A DNA stretch of 64,000 nucleotides. It comes from Ceratothoa steindachneri. Lineage: Eukaryota > Arthropoda > Malacostraca > Isopoda > Cymothoidae. The notes under the pieces are model-generated. The model worked only from the letters and a program-made list of their open reading frames with translations, made no database searches and was not told where the DNA came from. Made by a program: the position numbers and the translations under genes. The stretch lies in NCBI GenBank assembly GCA_963969495.1, contig OZ018321.1, positions 105,676,066-105,740,065 on the forward strand. The letters are read 5' to 3'. Numbering within the stretch: position 1 is the first letter of the stretch; each line of letters opens with the position of its first letter. Below, one piece after another: positions 1-11,973 of this stretch.

Positions 1-148
1 TATTAAGTTTAACATAAAATGATTTAATTTACAAAAGTTGAAGTAAATTAATTGAAAGATTAAATTGACAAAGTTAAAGTAAAATAATTGAATGATTAAA
101 TTAACAAAGTTAAAGTAAAATAATTGAATGAATTTTATACATAATAAA

Positions 149-150
<2 letters not shown>
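1..150 (+). repeat. 3' part of the upstream LTR of LTR-B
   Basis: This stretch is repeated at 6591-6740 with only scattered substitutions. Position 1 aligns with 6591, so the repeat begins before the window. I read it as the 3' part of the upstream LTR of an older retroelement whose other LTR is 6024-6781. About 570 bp of this LTR would lie outside the window. The copy is interrupted by an (AT)n tract and by LTR-A, and resumes at 5782-5806. Confidence 0.6.

Positions 151-215
<65 letters not shown>
151..215. repeat. (AT)n microsatellite, left of LTR-A
   Basis: This is a pure AT dinucleotide tract. The matching site in the downstream LTR copy (about 6740-6753) has only a few AT units, so the tract expanded in this copy. 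LTR-A is inserted in it; the tract resumes at 5703. Confidence 0.95.
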
Positions 216-219
<4 letters not shown>

Positions 220-1519
220 ATAGAACGAGTTGAATCTGTGTTAAATTCAACTCCTATCCCATATTAGTTAAAACCTCGAGGAGGCCCACGTGCATCTTCG
301 ATTCGAGGCTTGGAGTCTTATCAACAGCTGCCGGACGTCAATGTTTAAACAAGGAGGTTATCGTCCCCCCGTTCGCCCCCATACGCCGACCTCGCCAGAT
401 CGAGTTAGGCTTATGAACAGATAAGGCATTTTTCTCCGGCCCAGCTGTGCGTTCCCTCCAAGCTTTCACTCCATTCTCCCCCACGCCAAGGAGATGTCCT
501 GGCTATTTATATGGACTCTTTACCACTAAGATCAGATTGGAGATCCAGATTTTCGTCGCGAAACATCACCACGACCCTCTCTCCCTTTGTGCGCCAAGGG
601 ACCTTGGCCTCGAGATTCACCATCACTTGTCCAGGAGGACAATATTCCTTGAGTGCCAAAGGTTCGAGCCTTTAGTGACGTCAAGTCTCAAGGCATTCCC
701 CCCTGCTGTTCAAGGAGAACAGCATTAGAACAGCCATTGTTCGTTTTGAGCCCTTCGCCAAGAAACGGTTCTCATCCCCCCCCCCCTGTTGTTCAAGGAG
801 AACAACATTAGAACAGCCATTGTTCGTTTTGAGCCCTTCGCCAAGAAACGGTTCTCACCCCCTCCCCTGTTGTTCAAAGGAGAACAACATTAGAACAGCC
901 ATTGTTCTTGAGCCTGTAGACAAGAGACGGTTCTCATCCCCCCTTTGTTCAGAAGAGAACAACCTAGAACAGCCATTGTTCTTCCAGCCGTTCGTCGAGA
1001 AACGGTTCTCCTTCCCAAGACGCCACGTCAGGATCATCTTTCCCCCCCCCCCTTTGGCTGGAACTCGCCAGCGGACCGAATATTCCTTCAAGTACCTTCC
1101 ACTGCACCCTAACGGAAGTTACGTAAGCCAAGCGTCACCGTTTGAGTATTGATCCCTTATTTGTCAATTCTATCCTGATCTTTAAATGGTTTATCGAACC
1201 ATCCCATCTCTTTAACTCCATTTTGTTTTACCCTTTTTGATCCCTTAAATCCTTGGATTAGCCCGAGTCTCCACGACCCTTTCCATTCTGTTTGTCAATA
1301 TTTTCCGTTTTTGTGTATTGTTTATAGTTATTATTAATAAAACTCTATTTTATTAATGATAGCCATATTATTATCCTTGAGCTCAGTTCCACTTCTTAAG
1401 CATTTTTGAAGATACATAATATCGGCCGCCAAGACAGTAAAACGCACTCTAGAGATAATTAAGGAAGTTCCCTCAACGAATAGTATATATATGGTATCGT
1501 CGGGAGTCATTCTACGACA
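216..1519 (+). repeat. LTR-A 5' LTR
   Basis: This 1,304-bp LTR begins TGTGATAGAAC and ends CTACGACA. A TATA-like TATTTATA (504-511) and AATAAA (1336-1341) would define a transcription start near 535 and a polyadenylation site near 1360. That would give an unusually long R region containing the tandem repeats at 704-1012. U3, R and U5 limits are inferred, not shown. Confidence 0.9.
704..1012 (+). repeat. Tandem palindrome-bearing repeats in the LTR-A 5' LTR
   Basis: Four degenerate tandem units of about 75-83 bp begin near 704, 787, 868 and 943. Each contains an inverted repeat such as TGTTGTTC/GAACAACA with a 5-nt loop. This is followed by AGAACA-5 nt-TGTTC(T/G) and a GAAACGGTTCTC-type motif, and the units are separated by C-runs. 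The array recurs in the 3' LTR at 4888-5196. Confidence 0.85.
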
Positions 1520-1881
1520 TATATATATATACTATTTAATTTGGTATCAGGTGTGTAAGGTTTAACGCTATATCTTTGCAAACACTGGTCTCAGTCGAGT
1601 AAAGCATAGTGTTATTCGTTATAATAATAGAATATAGTAGTTCCCTTTTGTTTTAACGATTGCTATCCCCTTTTTTTTTGAAACTTAAGAAGCTGGAGTA
1701 GCTCAAGGAACGGTTAAAATAATTTGTTTGTGTTTTTTGTGATTTTAGTCAGTGGTTATTTAGAGTAAGAAACCAAGTACGAATAGGTCAGTGCCCATAT
1801 TTAGGTAGGCTAATTCTATAGAGGCATAATTCTTGTTGCGAGGAATTTTAGTTGGTTGACTAGTGCGCCCCAAGTGCAAAG

Positions 1882-3990
1882 ATGACTCCGTTCGAAATCT
1901 TTAAAGCGCAAGGAGAGTCCTGTGGACTTTCCGGAAAAGAACTAACTGAGTACATTCTAGAGGAGCAAAGAAGAAAGGAAGAAAGAGAAATACAACGAGA
2001 AGAAAGAGAGGAACGGATAAGACAAGCTGACCATTAGATTGAATTAGCTCGGATTGAAGCAGAATTTCAAAGAAAAATGGAAGTAATAGAAAGGGAAAGA
2101 GTAATCCAACGAGAAGAAAGAAGGAAGGATTCGCGCCCCTTCCCAGGGAAGCTGACAAAGTTTCCGAGCCCCGTAAAACCCCAAAACTTCTTTCCCCAAA
2201 ACCAACAACGGGACTCCAAACCTCCCGTTAAGACTTCTCCTCCATCTCTCTTCCCGAAGCGACCAACCATATGCTTCACCTGTGGTGTAGAAAACCACAT
2301 GAGCTGGAATTGCCCCCAAAATTCTAGGCTTAAAAGCGGACCAGCCCACCAAGTTCGCCAGATTAATGCAACTCCGGCTCCCCCGGTGGTGCAGACCCAA
2401 GCAGAAACTTCTCCCCCTCCGTCAGGCCACCAGGTAAATTTTTTTTGGAATAAAAGTTCAGCGGGAACTTTGAAATATGAGGAGGGCAGCGTGGACAGCT
2501 GTCGAGTATTGACTCTCGTCAGGGACACAGGATGTACATGCTTCATCGTGTCCGACGAACTCCTCCCAGTGGCCTCTAACCACGAAAAATTTGCGGTGGT
2601 ACGTGACTACCTTGGGCGGGCGAACAGATTCCCCGTCGCTAGATGTTACCTGCAGTTTCAATATTATAATGGCTGGGCTGAAGTCATTGTAGCACCAATA
2701 AAATTCTGTTCCGTACTTATAGGAAAGAGCCCCCAAGTAAGTTTCGACCCTGTGTTTCAGGCCGCCCTTCCTCAAGGCCGAGATAAGAAAGAAGCCCAGG
2801 AGCCCGTCCCCATCAGAACCCCGATACCGTCCGATTTCTCGGAGACCCCTAACCAGGACTTTAGGACGGAAAAAGAGGAATGTGATTCACTAAAACCCTT
2901 AGGTGATAAGGCCCCAGACAAGGACACGGAGACTGTCCCTGGACCCCAAGAAAAAAAGAACCCCCAACGCGCCCATGGAGATACCTTCGTAGAACTAGAC
3001 GAAGCATCGGCGCTTGAAGAGGATTGCCCCGCGGAGTCCCTTAAGGTAATCCAGACAGTGTGCATCCAACCTGATGCCGATTACCCTCCTCCTTCCCTAC
3101 CAGGCAAGTCTTTGGAACCCTCTGACCTGGATAGTGACGCGCAGCTGACACCACGTCAGAAGAGTCAGCTCCAAGAACTAATTAAATGGAATCACCATTT
3201 ATCCACCCTATTAGCTCTTTTCGAGCAACTGCGTGGAAATGGCCTCACCATTGGCCCCAGCAAATGCCAGTTTGCCCACGAAACCATCAAATATTTGGGT
3301 TTCAAAATAGGACAAAGCAAGTCAGGTCCCCACGAGAACAAGATTAAGGCAATCGCCGACATGCCCCTCCCGATTACAAAGAAGCCATTAAGATCGATCC
3401 TAGGATCAGCTTCTCCCTATCAGCGATTTGTTCCGAATTTCGCTGCAAATTCGGCCCCCCTATGCCCCCTTCAGGAAAAGAATTTCTCCGATCGTTTACG
3501 TTGGAATGATGTCGCTGTTTCCCATTTTAATCAGCTCAAAAATAAGTTCATTTCTGCCCCCATTTTTAAGTTGCCCAACCCGGAAAAATCCTTTGGGGTT
3601 AAGACCGACGTGATCAACGAGGGCATTGGAGGTGTACCCCTTCAATACGAGGATGACAGAACGAGTCATCCAGTTGCATATGCTAGCCATCTATTATTAC
3701 CACGCGAAAAGAGATATGCCACTAGAGAAAAGATAGCTCTATCAATTATCTGGGTCATAGACAAATTCAAGCTGTACTTGATATGTAAAGAATTTCGAAT
3801 AGGAACCGACCACCGTCCGTTAGCCTATATTAGGAATTTGAGACACTCAAACGGCCGCATCATGCGCTGGAGTTTACTCTTGCAAGAGTATCGATTTAAA
3901 ATAAATTATATCAAAGGTTCCGATAACCAGGTCGCTGACGCACTCAGTAGGAATGCGTTACCAAATAGTGTAGAACAATTGTATTCATAG
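1882..3990 (+). pseudogene. LTR-A gag-pol: zinc knuckle, protease remnant, RNase H; no RT core or integrase
   Basis: A Gag-like start at ATG 1882 runs in frame to a TAG at 2035-2037. The same frame then stays open from ATG 2077 to 3990 (637 residues). Near residues 65-78 there is a CX2CX4HX4C zinc knuckle, and near residue 150 a D-T-G protease motif. Residues 350-430 go from a proximal RT-like segment straight to the region that normally follows the catalytic YxDD box (KCQF...YLGF), so the palm is missing. RNase H/tether sequence follows, with TDHRPL and ADALSR. No integrase follows. Capsid sequence between the charged N-terminus and the zinc knuckle is also absent. The long stop-free frame is surprising for a defective element; it may be young or may be under some constraint. 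Confidence 0.85.
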
Positions 3991-4387
3991 GATTAGTATC
4001 TCCATGTCGGTATATACCGTCTTGTACGACTTAATTTAAGATTCTTTTGTAATATAGTTATTTAAGGTATGTCTGAATTTTGCAACGCTCAATGTCTAAT
4101 ATTTTTTTTTTGATGTATATATATTTGTTCTTATTAATTTACGTATAAATTATTTTGTCCCGTATGTACTAAGTTTATAACATTTCATTGTTCCATGCCC
4201 TTTTTCTTTTATTAAGTTGTATTAAAGGTTATTTTCCCCTGTAATCTAAATATCAAAATAATCATGTATTGAGGTAATAATAGTTAGGTGCAGGAAGATA
4301 CGGTTGGTACAAGAAAACGAGTTCCCTACAACGGAGCTCTATCGTTGTCCCTTCTCTCTTTTTTTTTCGAAGTGACAACTTCCCCTG
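3991..4387 (+). other. LTR-A 3' untranslated internal region
   Basis: AT-rich sequence between the stop of the gag-pol frame and the polypurine tract. I see no coding sequence here; an integrase would be expected in a complete element. Confidence 0.7.
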
Positions 4388-4398
4388 GAATGGAGGGG
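4388..4398 (+). promoter_or_regulatory. LTR-A polypurine tract
   Basis: The purine-rich GAATGGAGGGG lies directly against the TG that opens the 3' LTR, the expected place for plus-strand priming. Only one T interrupts it. Confidence 0.75.
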
Positions 4399-5699
4399 TG
4401 TGATAGAACGAGTTGAATCTGTGTTAAATTCAACTCCTATCCCATATTAGTTAAAACCTCGAGGAGGCCCACGTGCATCTTCGATTCGAGGCTTGGAGTC
4501 TTATCAACAGCTGCCGGACGTCAATGTTTAAACAAGGAGGTTATCGTCCCCCCGTTCGCCCCCATACGCCGACCTCGCCAGATCGAGTTAGGCTTATGAA
4601 CAGATAAGGCATTTTTCTCCGGCCCAGCTGTGCGTTCCCTCCAAGCTTTCACTCCATTCTCCCCCACGCCAAGGAGATGTCCTGGCTATTTATATGGACT
4701 CTTTACCACTAAGATCAGATTGGAGATCCAGATTTTCGTCGCGAAACATCACCACGACCCTCTCTCCCTTTGTGCGCCAAGGGACCTCGGCCTCGAGATT
4801 CACCATCACTTGTCCAGGAGGACAATATTCCTTGAGTGCCAAAGGTTCGAGCCTTTAGTGACGTCAAGTCCCCAAGGCATTCCCCCCTGCTGTTCAAGGA
4901 GAACAGCATTAGAACAGCCATTGTTCGTTTTGAGCCCTTCGCCAAGAAACGGTTCTCATCCCCCCCCCCACCTGTTGTTCAAGGAGAACAACATTAGAAC
5001 AGCTATTGTTCGTTTTGAGCCCTTCGCCAAGAAACGGTTCTCACCCCCCCCTGTTGTTCAAAGGAGAACAACATTAGAACAGCCATTGTTCTTGAGCCTG
5101 TAGACAAGAGACGGTTCTCATCCCCCCTTTGTTCAGAAGAGAACAACCTAGAACAGCCATTGTTCTTCCAGCCGTTCGTCGAGAAACGGTTCTCCTTCCC
5201 AAGACGCAACGTCTGGATCATCTTATCCCCCCCCCCTTTGGCTGGAACTCGCCAGCGGACCGAATATTCCTTCAAGTACCTTCCACTGCACCCTAACGGA
5301 AGTTACGTAAGCCAAGCGTCACCTTTTGAGTATTGATCCCTTATTTGTCAATTCTATCCTGATCTTTAAATGGTTTATCGAACCATCCCATCTCTTTAAC
5401 TCCATTTTGTTTTACCCTTTTTGATCCTTAAATCCTTGGATTAGCCCGAGTCTCCACGACCCTTTCCATTCTGTTTGTCAATATTTTCCGTTTTTGTGTA
5501 TTGTTTATAGTTATTATTAATAAAACTCTATTTTATTAATGATAGCCATATTATTATCCTTGAGCTCAGTTCCACTTCTTAAGCATTTTTGAAGATACAT
5601 AATATCGGCCGCCAAGACAGTAAAACGCACTCTAGAGATAATTAAGGAAGTTCCCTCAACGAATAGTATATATATGGTATCGTCGGGAGTCATTCTACG

Positions 5700-5702
<3 letters not shown>
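4399..5702 (+). repeat. LTR-A 3' LTR
   Basis: Direct repeat of 216-1519 with the same ends. Its AATAAA is at 5519-5524 and its tandem array at 4888-5196. Differences from the 5' copy are few and mostly affect C-run lengths and single bases. Confidence 0.9.

Positions 5703-5781
<79 letters not shown>
5703..5781. repeat. (AT)n microsatellite, right of LTR-A
   Basis: Continuation of the AT tract interrupted by LTR-A. Long overlapping reading frames here encode only Tyr-Ile repeats and are artefacts. Confidence 0.95.
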
Positions 5782-5783
<2 letters not shown>

Positions 5784-5980
5784 TTTCCCAGGAGGTTTTT
5801 ATTATAACCAGCAAGCGGATAACCTTCGCTCCGGCAACCTTGTCTCGTGCCAGTGCCTCGTGCAACGCTAATGTTCCTGCCACATCAAATCTGTGTCCTC
5901 GTACCCGCAGCCAAAAAAATGGCACTGTCACACGCTCCGGTCGCGTCGTCAGGAGGCCTCGTCGGTACTCGGACTTATAA
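5782..5980 (+). pseudogene. LTR-B remnant: LTR end and gypsy Pol C-terminal tail
   Basis: The segment 5782-5806 repeats 6757-6781 and is read as the end of the upstream LTR-B LTR. From there a frame runs to TAA at 5978-5980. It ends in a basic tail (TRSGRVV then RRPRRYSDL) typical of the C-terminus of gypsy-type Pol polyproteins. A purine run ending TAGAGGGGGGG at 6013-6023 follows, as a polypurine tract would. Almost the whole internal region of LTR-B has therefore been lost. Confidence 0.6.
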
Positions 5981-6023
5981 TTTCAAAATAGTAAAAGGGG
6001 TGGTAACCTTCTTAGAGGGGGGG

Positions 6024-6781
6024 ACATTCGTTGATTTTATCAATATATTTATATTTGTGTAATTGTTTTTCTTAAAGCCCAAGTCATTATTCAAAAAATT
6101 ATTTCGCTGTCGCCTTTAGGCCTAAAACTAACGGCAGACATCTTCGATCCAACAAAATTTATAGTTATGGTTTTTCGAAACGCTATCTAGGCTGATTTAT
6201 TGACCTAAGATAAATGACATTGATAACCATACACTATAGAGTAAATAATAATATATTAAATAATATAGAGTATCTATGATGGACTGAATTGGAGCTGCAA
6301 AGAGAAGTAAATATAATTATGATCTACTCTCGTATGGTCGTTTGCAAAGAATTGTGAGAGAAAATGGAATTAACTAAGTATGATTTGTTTGGAGCTAAAT
6401 GGATAATTGTAGAAGAAATTATTATCGACCTTTATACGAAGAAAGCTGCGAGTCGAGTGGGCGGAATAGCGGGCCATTTTGATCGGGGTGGGAACGTGTG
6501 TTTGTTTGTTTGTTTGTGAAATTTAAGAGATGTTGTTTGGAACAGTATACGTTAATTGAATTGACAAGTAAAATTAATGAATTAATTAATTATTAAGTTT
6601 AACATAAAATGATTTGATTTACAAAAGTTGAAGTAGATTAACTGGAAGATTAAATTGACAAAGTTAAAGTAAAATAATTGAATGATTAAATTAACAAAGT
6701 TAAAGTACAATAATTGAATGAATTTTATACATAATAAATGATGATATATATATTTTAGTTTCCCAGGAGGTTTTTATTATA
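6024..6781 (+). repeat. LTR-B downstream LTR
   Basis: This begins right after a polypurine-like run and ends where the copy shared with 5782-5806 stops. Its last part matches 1-150. Its length is about 758 bp. Its ends (ACATTCG, TATTATA) are not the usual TG and CA, so the boundaries are approximate. Confidence 0.5.
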
Positions 6782-8360
6782 GGAATGCCCAGAGGCATTG
6801 CTATACCTACAAGAAGATAAAAAGTGGCCAAAACACATCGTTCATTGAGTGATAGTTTAAAGTACGAAAAAGTGTAGAAAATCGAGAAAAAAAACGAATA
6901 TTGACGATAATAAAGTGATTAGTGCGAAAAATAAATAATAATTACGGAAAAGGAATAACGATAATAATTGAATAAATAGCGATAATAAAGTGACTTAATT
7001 TGTGATTAAAACAAGTTATCGGATAATAACGAAAAATGGATATATGAAGTAGAAGTTAATAATGAAAAGCGAATAAATAATGATAATAAAGTTATTAAAA
7101 CAAATTAGGAAAATAAATAATGATTAAAACAAATTATTGTTAAATAATTATCTAAAGTGAGAAAAGTAAATAATATTAACGAAAAGTTAATAAATAATGA
7201 TACTAAAGTGATTAAAATATGTTTACAATAAATAAGCAGATATGACTAAAATAAACAACAACGAATAAAGGAATAACTCAAATTAGACATATGTATATAC
7301 TATAGTAATTGAATGCCACCAAAAATGGTATATATGGTTATATTAAAATTTAATAATGTGAATAATCTATTCTAAAAATTAGTAATATGTTTTTTATACA
7401 AAAACAAACCCAATAAATGTACAATATAAAAGATAAAATTAACTAATGTATAGATTAAAACAATATGACCCCCTGACAATTCCGGGGGAAACCCCTTTTC
7501 TTTATTTCTTACTCATACTCATATCTTACTCTTCTCCGCTTTTCATGATTAACCGACTGCGTAGAACTCTTGGTTGAAGTACTCCAGCAATTTACCTCAG
7601 AAATTCGGTAAAGGAGGTAACGTTTCGGGGAGATCGAAACACGCCTCCGAGAATTGGTTTCTATTCATAGAAACCACAATTACGAAAGAGAGCTATACGT
7701 TGTACTCATATCACCATTCATCATCACTACTAATCTTCAGTTTTCTTTTTAGTGGCCCCACCAAAGCAGAAGATTGTTTAAGGCTCCCCCCCCCCACTAC
7801 GTGAACTACTCCCGGATGGGAGGGGATTGCCATTCATGTTTCGTTACAACTATACCGGGCAGTTGCTAAGACATAATTGGGGGCATTGGAGGAATCTGGT
7901 TTGAGGAGTAGCTCACAGCCGATAACAATGTCACAAACCATTCCAGACAAGTGACGGACTGCAACCTCTGCTGCTCATCACACCAGGGGCCCCTTACAAG
8001 ACCATAGAGGGACATGCAACCGTCTCTATGGTATGTTGGGATGCGGACGCGATTAAAAGACCTTCGCAGGAGAGAGGGTGGCGTTGTCAATAAGTCCTTC
8101 ATACAATCACCCCCCCGAGAGGATTCCCCCCCCGGATTCATCTCATCCTTCGTTATCATTCATCTCAAAGGCAATTACCATTTACATCCAGGCGGCGGCA
8201 TGGAGAGGGTGGGCCCTCTTCTCCCAAAGGCAAATTATAAAAAAATAGAAACAACCGACAAACTCTTAAACATATACACTAGTGTGTTCCTATATAACAG
8301 AAAAATATCAGGGCTAGAACAAAGTGCGCTCCACTCTTCAAGGGCTGCTCACCACCATAA
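6782..8360. other. Gene-free AT-rich region
   Basis: 6782-7440 is low-complexity sequence rich in AATAAT and GATAATAAAG words, with stops in all frames. 7441-8360 is less biased and includes C-runs, but I see no coding sequence with family resemblance. The part nearest 8360 may be the 5' leader of the non-LTR element that follows. Confidence 0.6.
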
Positions 8361-9649
8361 TGGCGACCAAAAATGCCGCGAGGGTCCCATTGAAATTCCT
8401 AAGCAGACTTGAAAACCCGGACAAGGCAGGGGGTGTTTGAAAGCCTATTCGGCAAATTAAACATTGCAATCCTTCGACTACACACACCGACAGCAATGGT
8501 CGCAATATGCAAAAAGGAGGAAGACATAGAGACACTCACAAAGGAGGAAGGGGTAAAAGCCTTGAAGAAAATAAATCTACAGCCAAGCACTCCTCCTCAG
8601 ATCCAAGCACACAGAAACGTGGTGTGCAGAAGGCTTGACCCCTAGATCGGCCAGCACACTAAAGAATAAATCAAAGAGGAAATACAAAGGAACTAGCAAT
8701 GGGCAAGGATTTTTGAAATAATCAAATTTAGAAACATAAGAGAAAACACAGAATATCATCACGTGTTTAAAATAATCTTTTCAGATATGCAGATGGCGAC
8801 AAAGGCAAAAGAGAAAGGGCTATTTCTCTTCAATACAAAAATAAGCGGTGAGCAAATCGATCGGGAGGAATTCACCCGGGTGCAGATTTGTTTTAGATGC
8901 ATTAGCCTCGAGCACCTTTACCACGAAAGATTGCAAGGAGTAGGAATCAACCTATTTCAGATGCAGTAAAAGAGGACAGCGGATGGTGCGAATGCCCAGC
9001 AGCAGAAAATACTGCCCAAACTGTGGACAAAAACACGGGGCAATGACGCTGTCCTGTCCCACAAATAAAGAGATCCTGAAGAGAAAAAAGCAGAAGGAAT
9101 CCTGAGAGCGATTACCTCCTACGCCAAAGCGGCAAAAGCGCACACGCTGGAAATATCAAGAACGTCACACGAAAAACTTATCTGAATATCGGCAACGAAA
9201 ACTCGACGAAAATACTCACGTGCATACTATTTTCCAACGTGAGGAACATGACGAACCCAGGCTGCTTCGTTAAAGAGCTAAATACTATGCTCAAGAATAA
9301 TAACTTAGCAGAAATGTGGTTCCCGAAAAAAAACATCAGGGAAAGTCCTTCAGCTGCACTTCCAGCCCGAGGAAGAGGCACCAGCGACTGCCTTCCCAAT
9401 AGGAGAAGAAGAAAAAACGGAAAAGAGCACGAATACCCGGAACCCACCCCAGTTCCTCAAAGGCCCGCAAACAGGGACCCCAGAATTGAGGCCAGAAGGC
9501 AACAGGAAAAGAGTGTAAAAAGACCAGCCAGTAGGATCAAACGGGTTGAGGGTAACCTCTCTGGTTCTGCTTCCTCATCTGAAGAAGAACGAGAGTGCTC
9601 CCAGCCTCCTAAGGCCCATGAGAGAGCAAGAGTAATGGAAAGAGAATAA
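8361..9649 (+). pseudogene. NL-1 ORF1 (Gag-like) remnant
   Basis: A start at ATG 8361 shifts frame within 30 codons. Fragments continue in other frames, with a segment around 8409-8645 that is generic ORF1 sequence. Cysteine-rich blocks follow at 8890-9060 (CFRC, then CPNCGQKHG), as in LINE nucleic-acid-binding ORF1 proteins. A charged, Ser/Arg-rich C-terminal part (9239-9649) follows. Frameshifts and stops are numerous. Confidence 0.6.
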
Positions 9650-9960
9650 AATCCGATTTTACAGGACGGCTAAAACTCCCTTCCCAGGGGATCCCAACTT
9701 CAGGGAGACCATAGAAGGAATCAAAGCAGGCTTATTGAAATAGACGTATGATGCGCCAGTCCAAGAAGCGCTAATTGACGAGGCTCTCATGACGACAGAA
9801 ATAAAAATACATAGGAACTCCTGCCTCGAGATAGGTGAAGCAGAATTTTTCAAAATCAAAAACGGAAAAAAGAGACTTAATATACCAGTAGAAGAGGACA
9901 CACGCATACACACACAAATAAAAGACAAGCACTAGACAACACAAACATGGAAAACACAAA

Positions 9961-10900
9961 TAAGATTAAAAATACTTACAATTAACGTAAATGGATGGGA
10001 AGGGAAACATATTCTGTACAGTGGATCCCGACCTGATCCTTATCATTGAACACGATGTTAACACGAATACAAACCGAACTTAAGATACGAAATTACAGTT
10101 ATAAATAAAACCACATATAGGATCGTTACGATTGGGCAGCCATCACAATACAAAAAAAAACATTACATACAGAACACTTCCAAACCTAGAAGAGTCATTT
10201 TTTGCCTTTGAAATATCAACCCTTGTGGAAAACCTGACCATGGCGGCTGCCTATCAACCTCCACATCGCAAATACCTGCTGATTAACAACTTTTACATTC
10301 TTTTCGAGCGTGGGAAACTAATATTGCTTGGCGGTGATCTAAACGCCAAATGCAGAGCGTCAGGCTACGGTAGCACCCAACCAAAGAGGAAGAAACCTTG
10401 AGTTACTACTCGAAAGATACAGACTTCAGAAGGTCGGGCCGGATTTCCCGACCTTCTTAACGCATCGTTTGGCAACTAAACCGGGTGTGGTGTTAACGAG
10501 CAAAAACTTCCCCTTGAATATTACAATCAGCCCGGACCAGTGGTACCAAACGATCACATCCCGATTATCACCACAATCTCGCTTGTCCAACTACTCAAGC
10601 CTGTCCAACTTAGGGAAAGCTATGATAAAGCAAACTGGGAGCTATATAGAGAGATACTCAGTGCATACCAACCAACTGACCTGTGAGACGCTAATCTTGA
10701 ATAGATTGATGAAGAGATACATAAGATCACCAATCTCCTCATACAAGCTGATGAGAGATGCGTCCCCAGAATCTCCTATAAAATGCTCCCACAACCTAGA
10801 TGGACGAACAAGATGAGAGAAATCGTCCAGGAACATAGATGAATCTATGAAGATATCGGCAGGACATGCACCATTCGGGAAAGAACAGCCAGAATAAGAC
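9961..10900 (+). pseudogene. NL-1 endonuclease remnant
   Basis: Frame fragments carry the endonuclease hallmarks AAYQPP (near 10246) and LLGGDLNAK (near 10326), followed by PNDHIPI-like sequence near 10540. These belong to the APE-type nuclease domain that nicks target DNA. At least three frame changes break it. Confidence 0.65.
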
Positions 10901-10984
10901 AACTATGAGAGAAACTAAAGAACATACTAATTGAAAAGCAAAGAGCAATCTGGAATTACATCATTGTTAGGATGGACAGGGAGG

Positions 10985-11880
10985 GCAATCCTGTAGGATT
11001 TTGAAACAGCATCCTGGAAAGGATGCTCTGTTACTTTGTAATGGACAGAAGGGCATGTCTCGTGATTGAGGGCTATAGAGGACCTGAATTCGTACTAAAG
11101 GCGGGCCTTCCCCAGGAAAGCTGCCTGAGCCCACTGCTTTACCTGGTCTTCACCATCGACCTCCCAACTCCGGTACACAGGGACACGATGTATCTGCAAT
11201 TCGCAGGTGACATCACGCAAATCGTCCGATGCTCGAAGAGGAAAGCAAGGGCACAGGTAGATTGCACGATAGCGGAAATCAATAACATCAACCTGTACGA
11301 GAGAGGATGGAAGATCAGGACCAACGTGGACAATTTTAAAATCGTCCCGCTGAGCCGCAAGTTGACATGGCCAATAATCATAGAAGGGAGGATATACGGC
11401 TACTCCACCGAAGGCATTGTCCCAGCCCTAAAGATCTCCGACCATGGATCCTCGCGACACCACACGAAAAGGCAGAACCTAGCAAGGATATAAATCTCCA
11501 AGCTATACAGGTTTAGAGGTCTTAGTTCGGCCAAAATCAGGAAAATATATATGATGTATGTCCGGGCTAAGCTTATCGATCCCGCAGTAGTAACTCAAGC
11601 GCCCAGCAAATCTTCGATGAGAAGACTTCAACGTGTCCAGAACACTGCATCCATATTTATTAATAAAGACAGACGGCGTGATCACCATTGACAAATAGAT
11701 TTACACAGGAGGAAACGATTAGAACCCATCAATATCGCCACCTCAAAACTTGGAAGAAAGGTCTGGTTCACCCTAGCGAATGGTGTCATTCCGGAGCTAT
11801 AGGGAACAGGCGGCATGTTTAACATACCTTCAAGACTACGGGAAAAATTCTCAGGTCGACGTCAGTTCCCGAGCACCAAA
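10985..11880 (+). pseudogene. NL-1 reverse transcriptase remnant
   Basis: The segment 11023-11493 encodes a truncated RT with a GLPQ-SCLSPLLY block. Its catalytic box reads FAGD instead of F(A/V)DD, which would abolish catalysis. Later parts of the RT connection domain continue in other frames to about 11880. The fingers and early palm are deleted. Confidence 0.75.
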
Positions 11881-11973
11881 CTATGCTCACAAGAAGGCAT
11901 TTCACCAATATATACATAAATGAAATCCTGATTGCCTAAATTTTGTATAACTTATGTTTATCTATAATAACTA

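Larger units (their letters stand above)
216..5702 (+). mobile_element. LTR-A: internally deleted Ty3/gypsy-type LTR retrotransposon
   Basis: Two 1,304-bp direct repeats (216-1519 and 4399-5702) both start TG and end CA, and enclose 2,879 bp. A purine run ending in GGAGGGG directly precedes the 3' LTR and serves as polypurine tract. The flanking bases are ATATA on both sides, as expected for a target duplication in an AT repeat. The internal region carries one long gag-pol reading frame that lacks the capsid, the catalytic core of the reverse transcriptase and the integrase. The copy is therefore non-autonomous. The LTRs differ at only a handful of sites seen by eye, so insertion was recent. 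No convincing primer-binding site was found; TGGTATCAG at about 1541 is a weak candidate. Confidence 0.9.

Noticed and set aside
447..1152. Frames of 93 and 110 residues in the LTR-A 5' LTR, repeated at 4630-5103
   Set aside because: They lie in the LTR and its tandem repeats, change length between the two LTR copies, and show no family motif.
2044..3065. Minus-strand frames opposite the LTR-A gag-pol
   Set aside because: They are shadows of the plus-strand coding sequence, without motifs of their own.
5674..5931. Long frames with Tyr-Ile repeats on both strands
   Set aside because: They are translations of the (AT)n microsatellite.
6782..7440. Periodic AATAAT/GATAATAAAG words considered as a satellite
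   Set aside because: I could not find a constant unit length; it looks like low-complexity AT-rich DNA.
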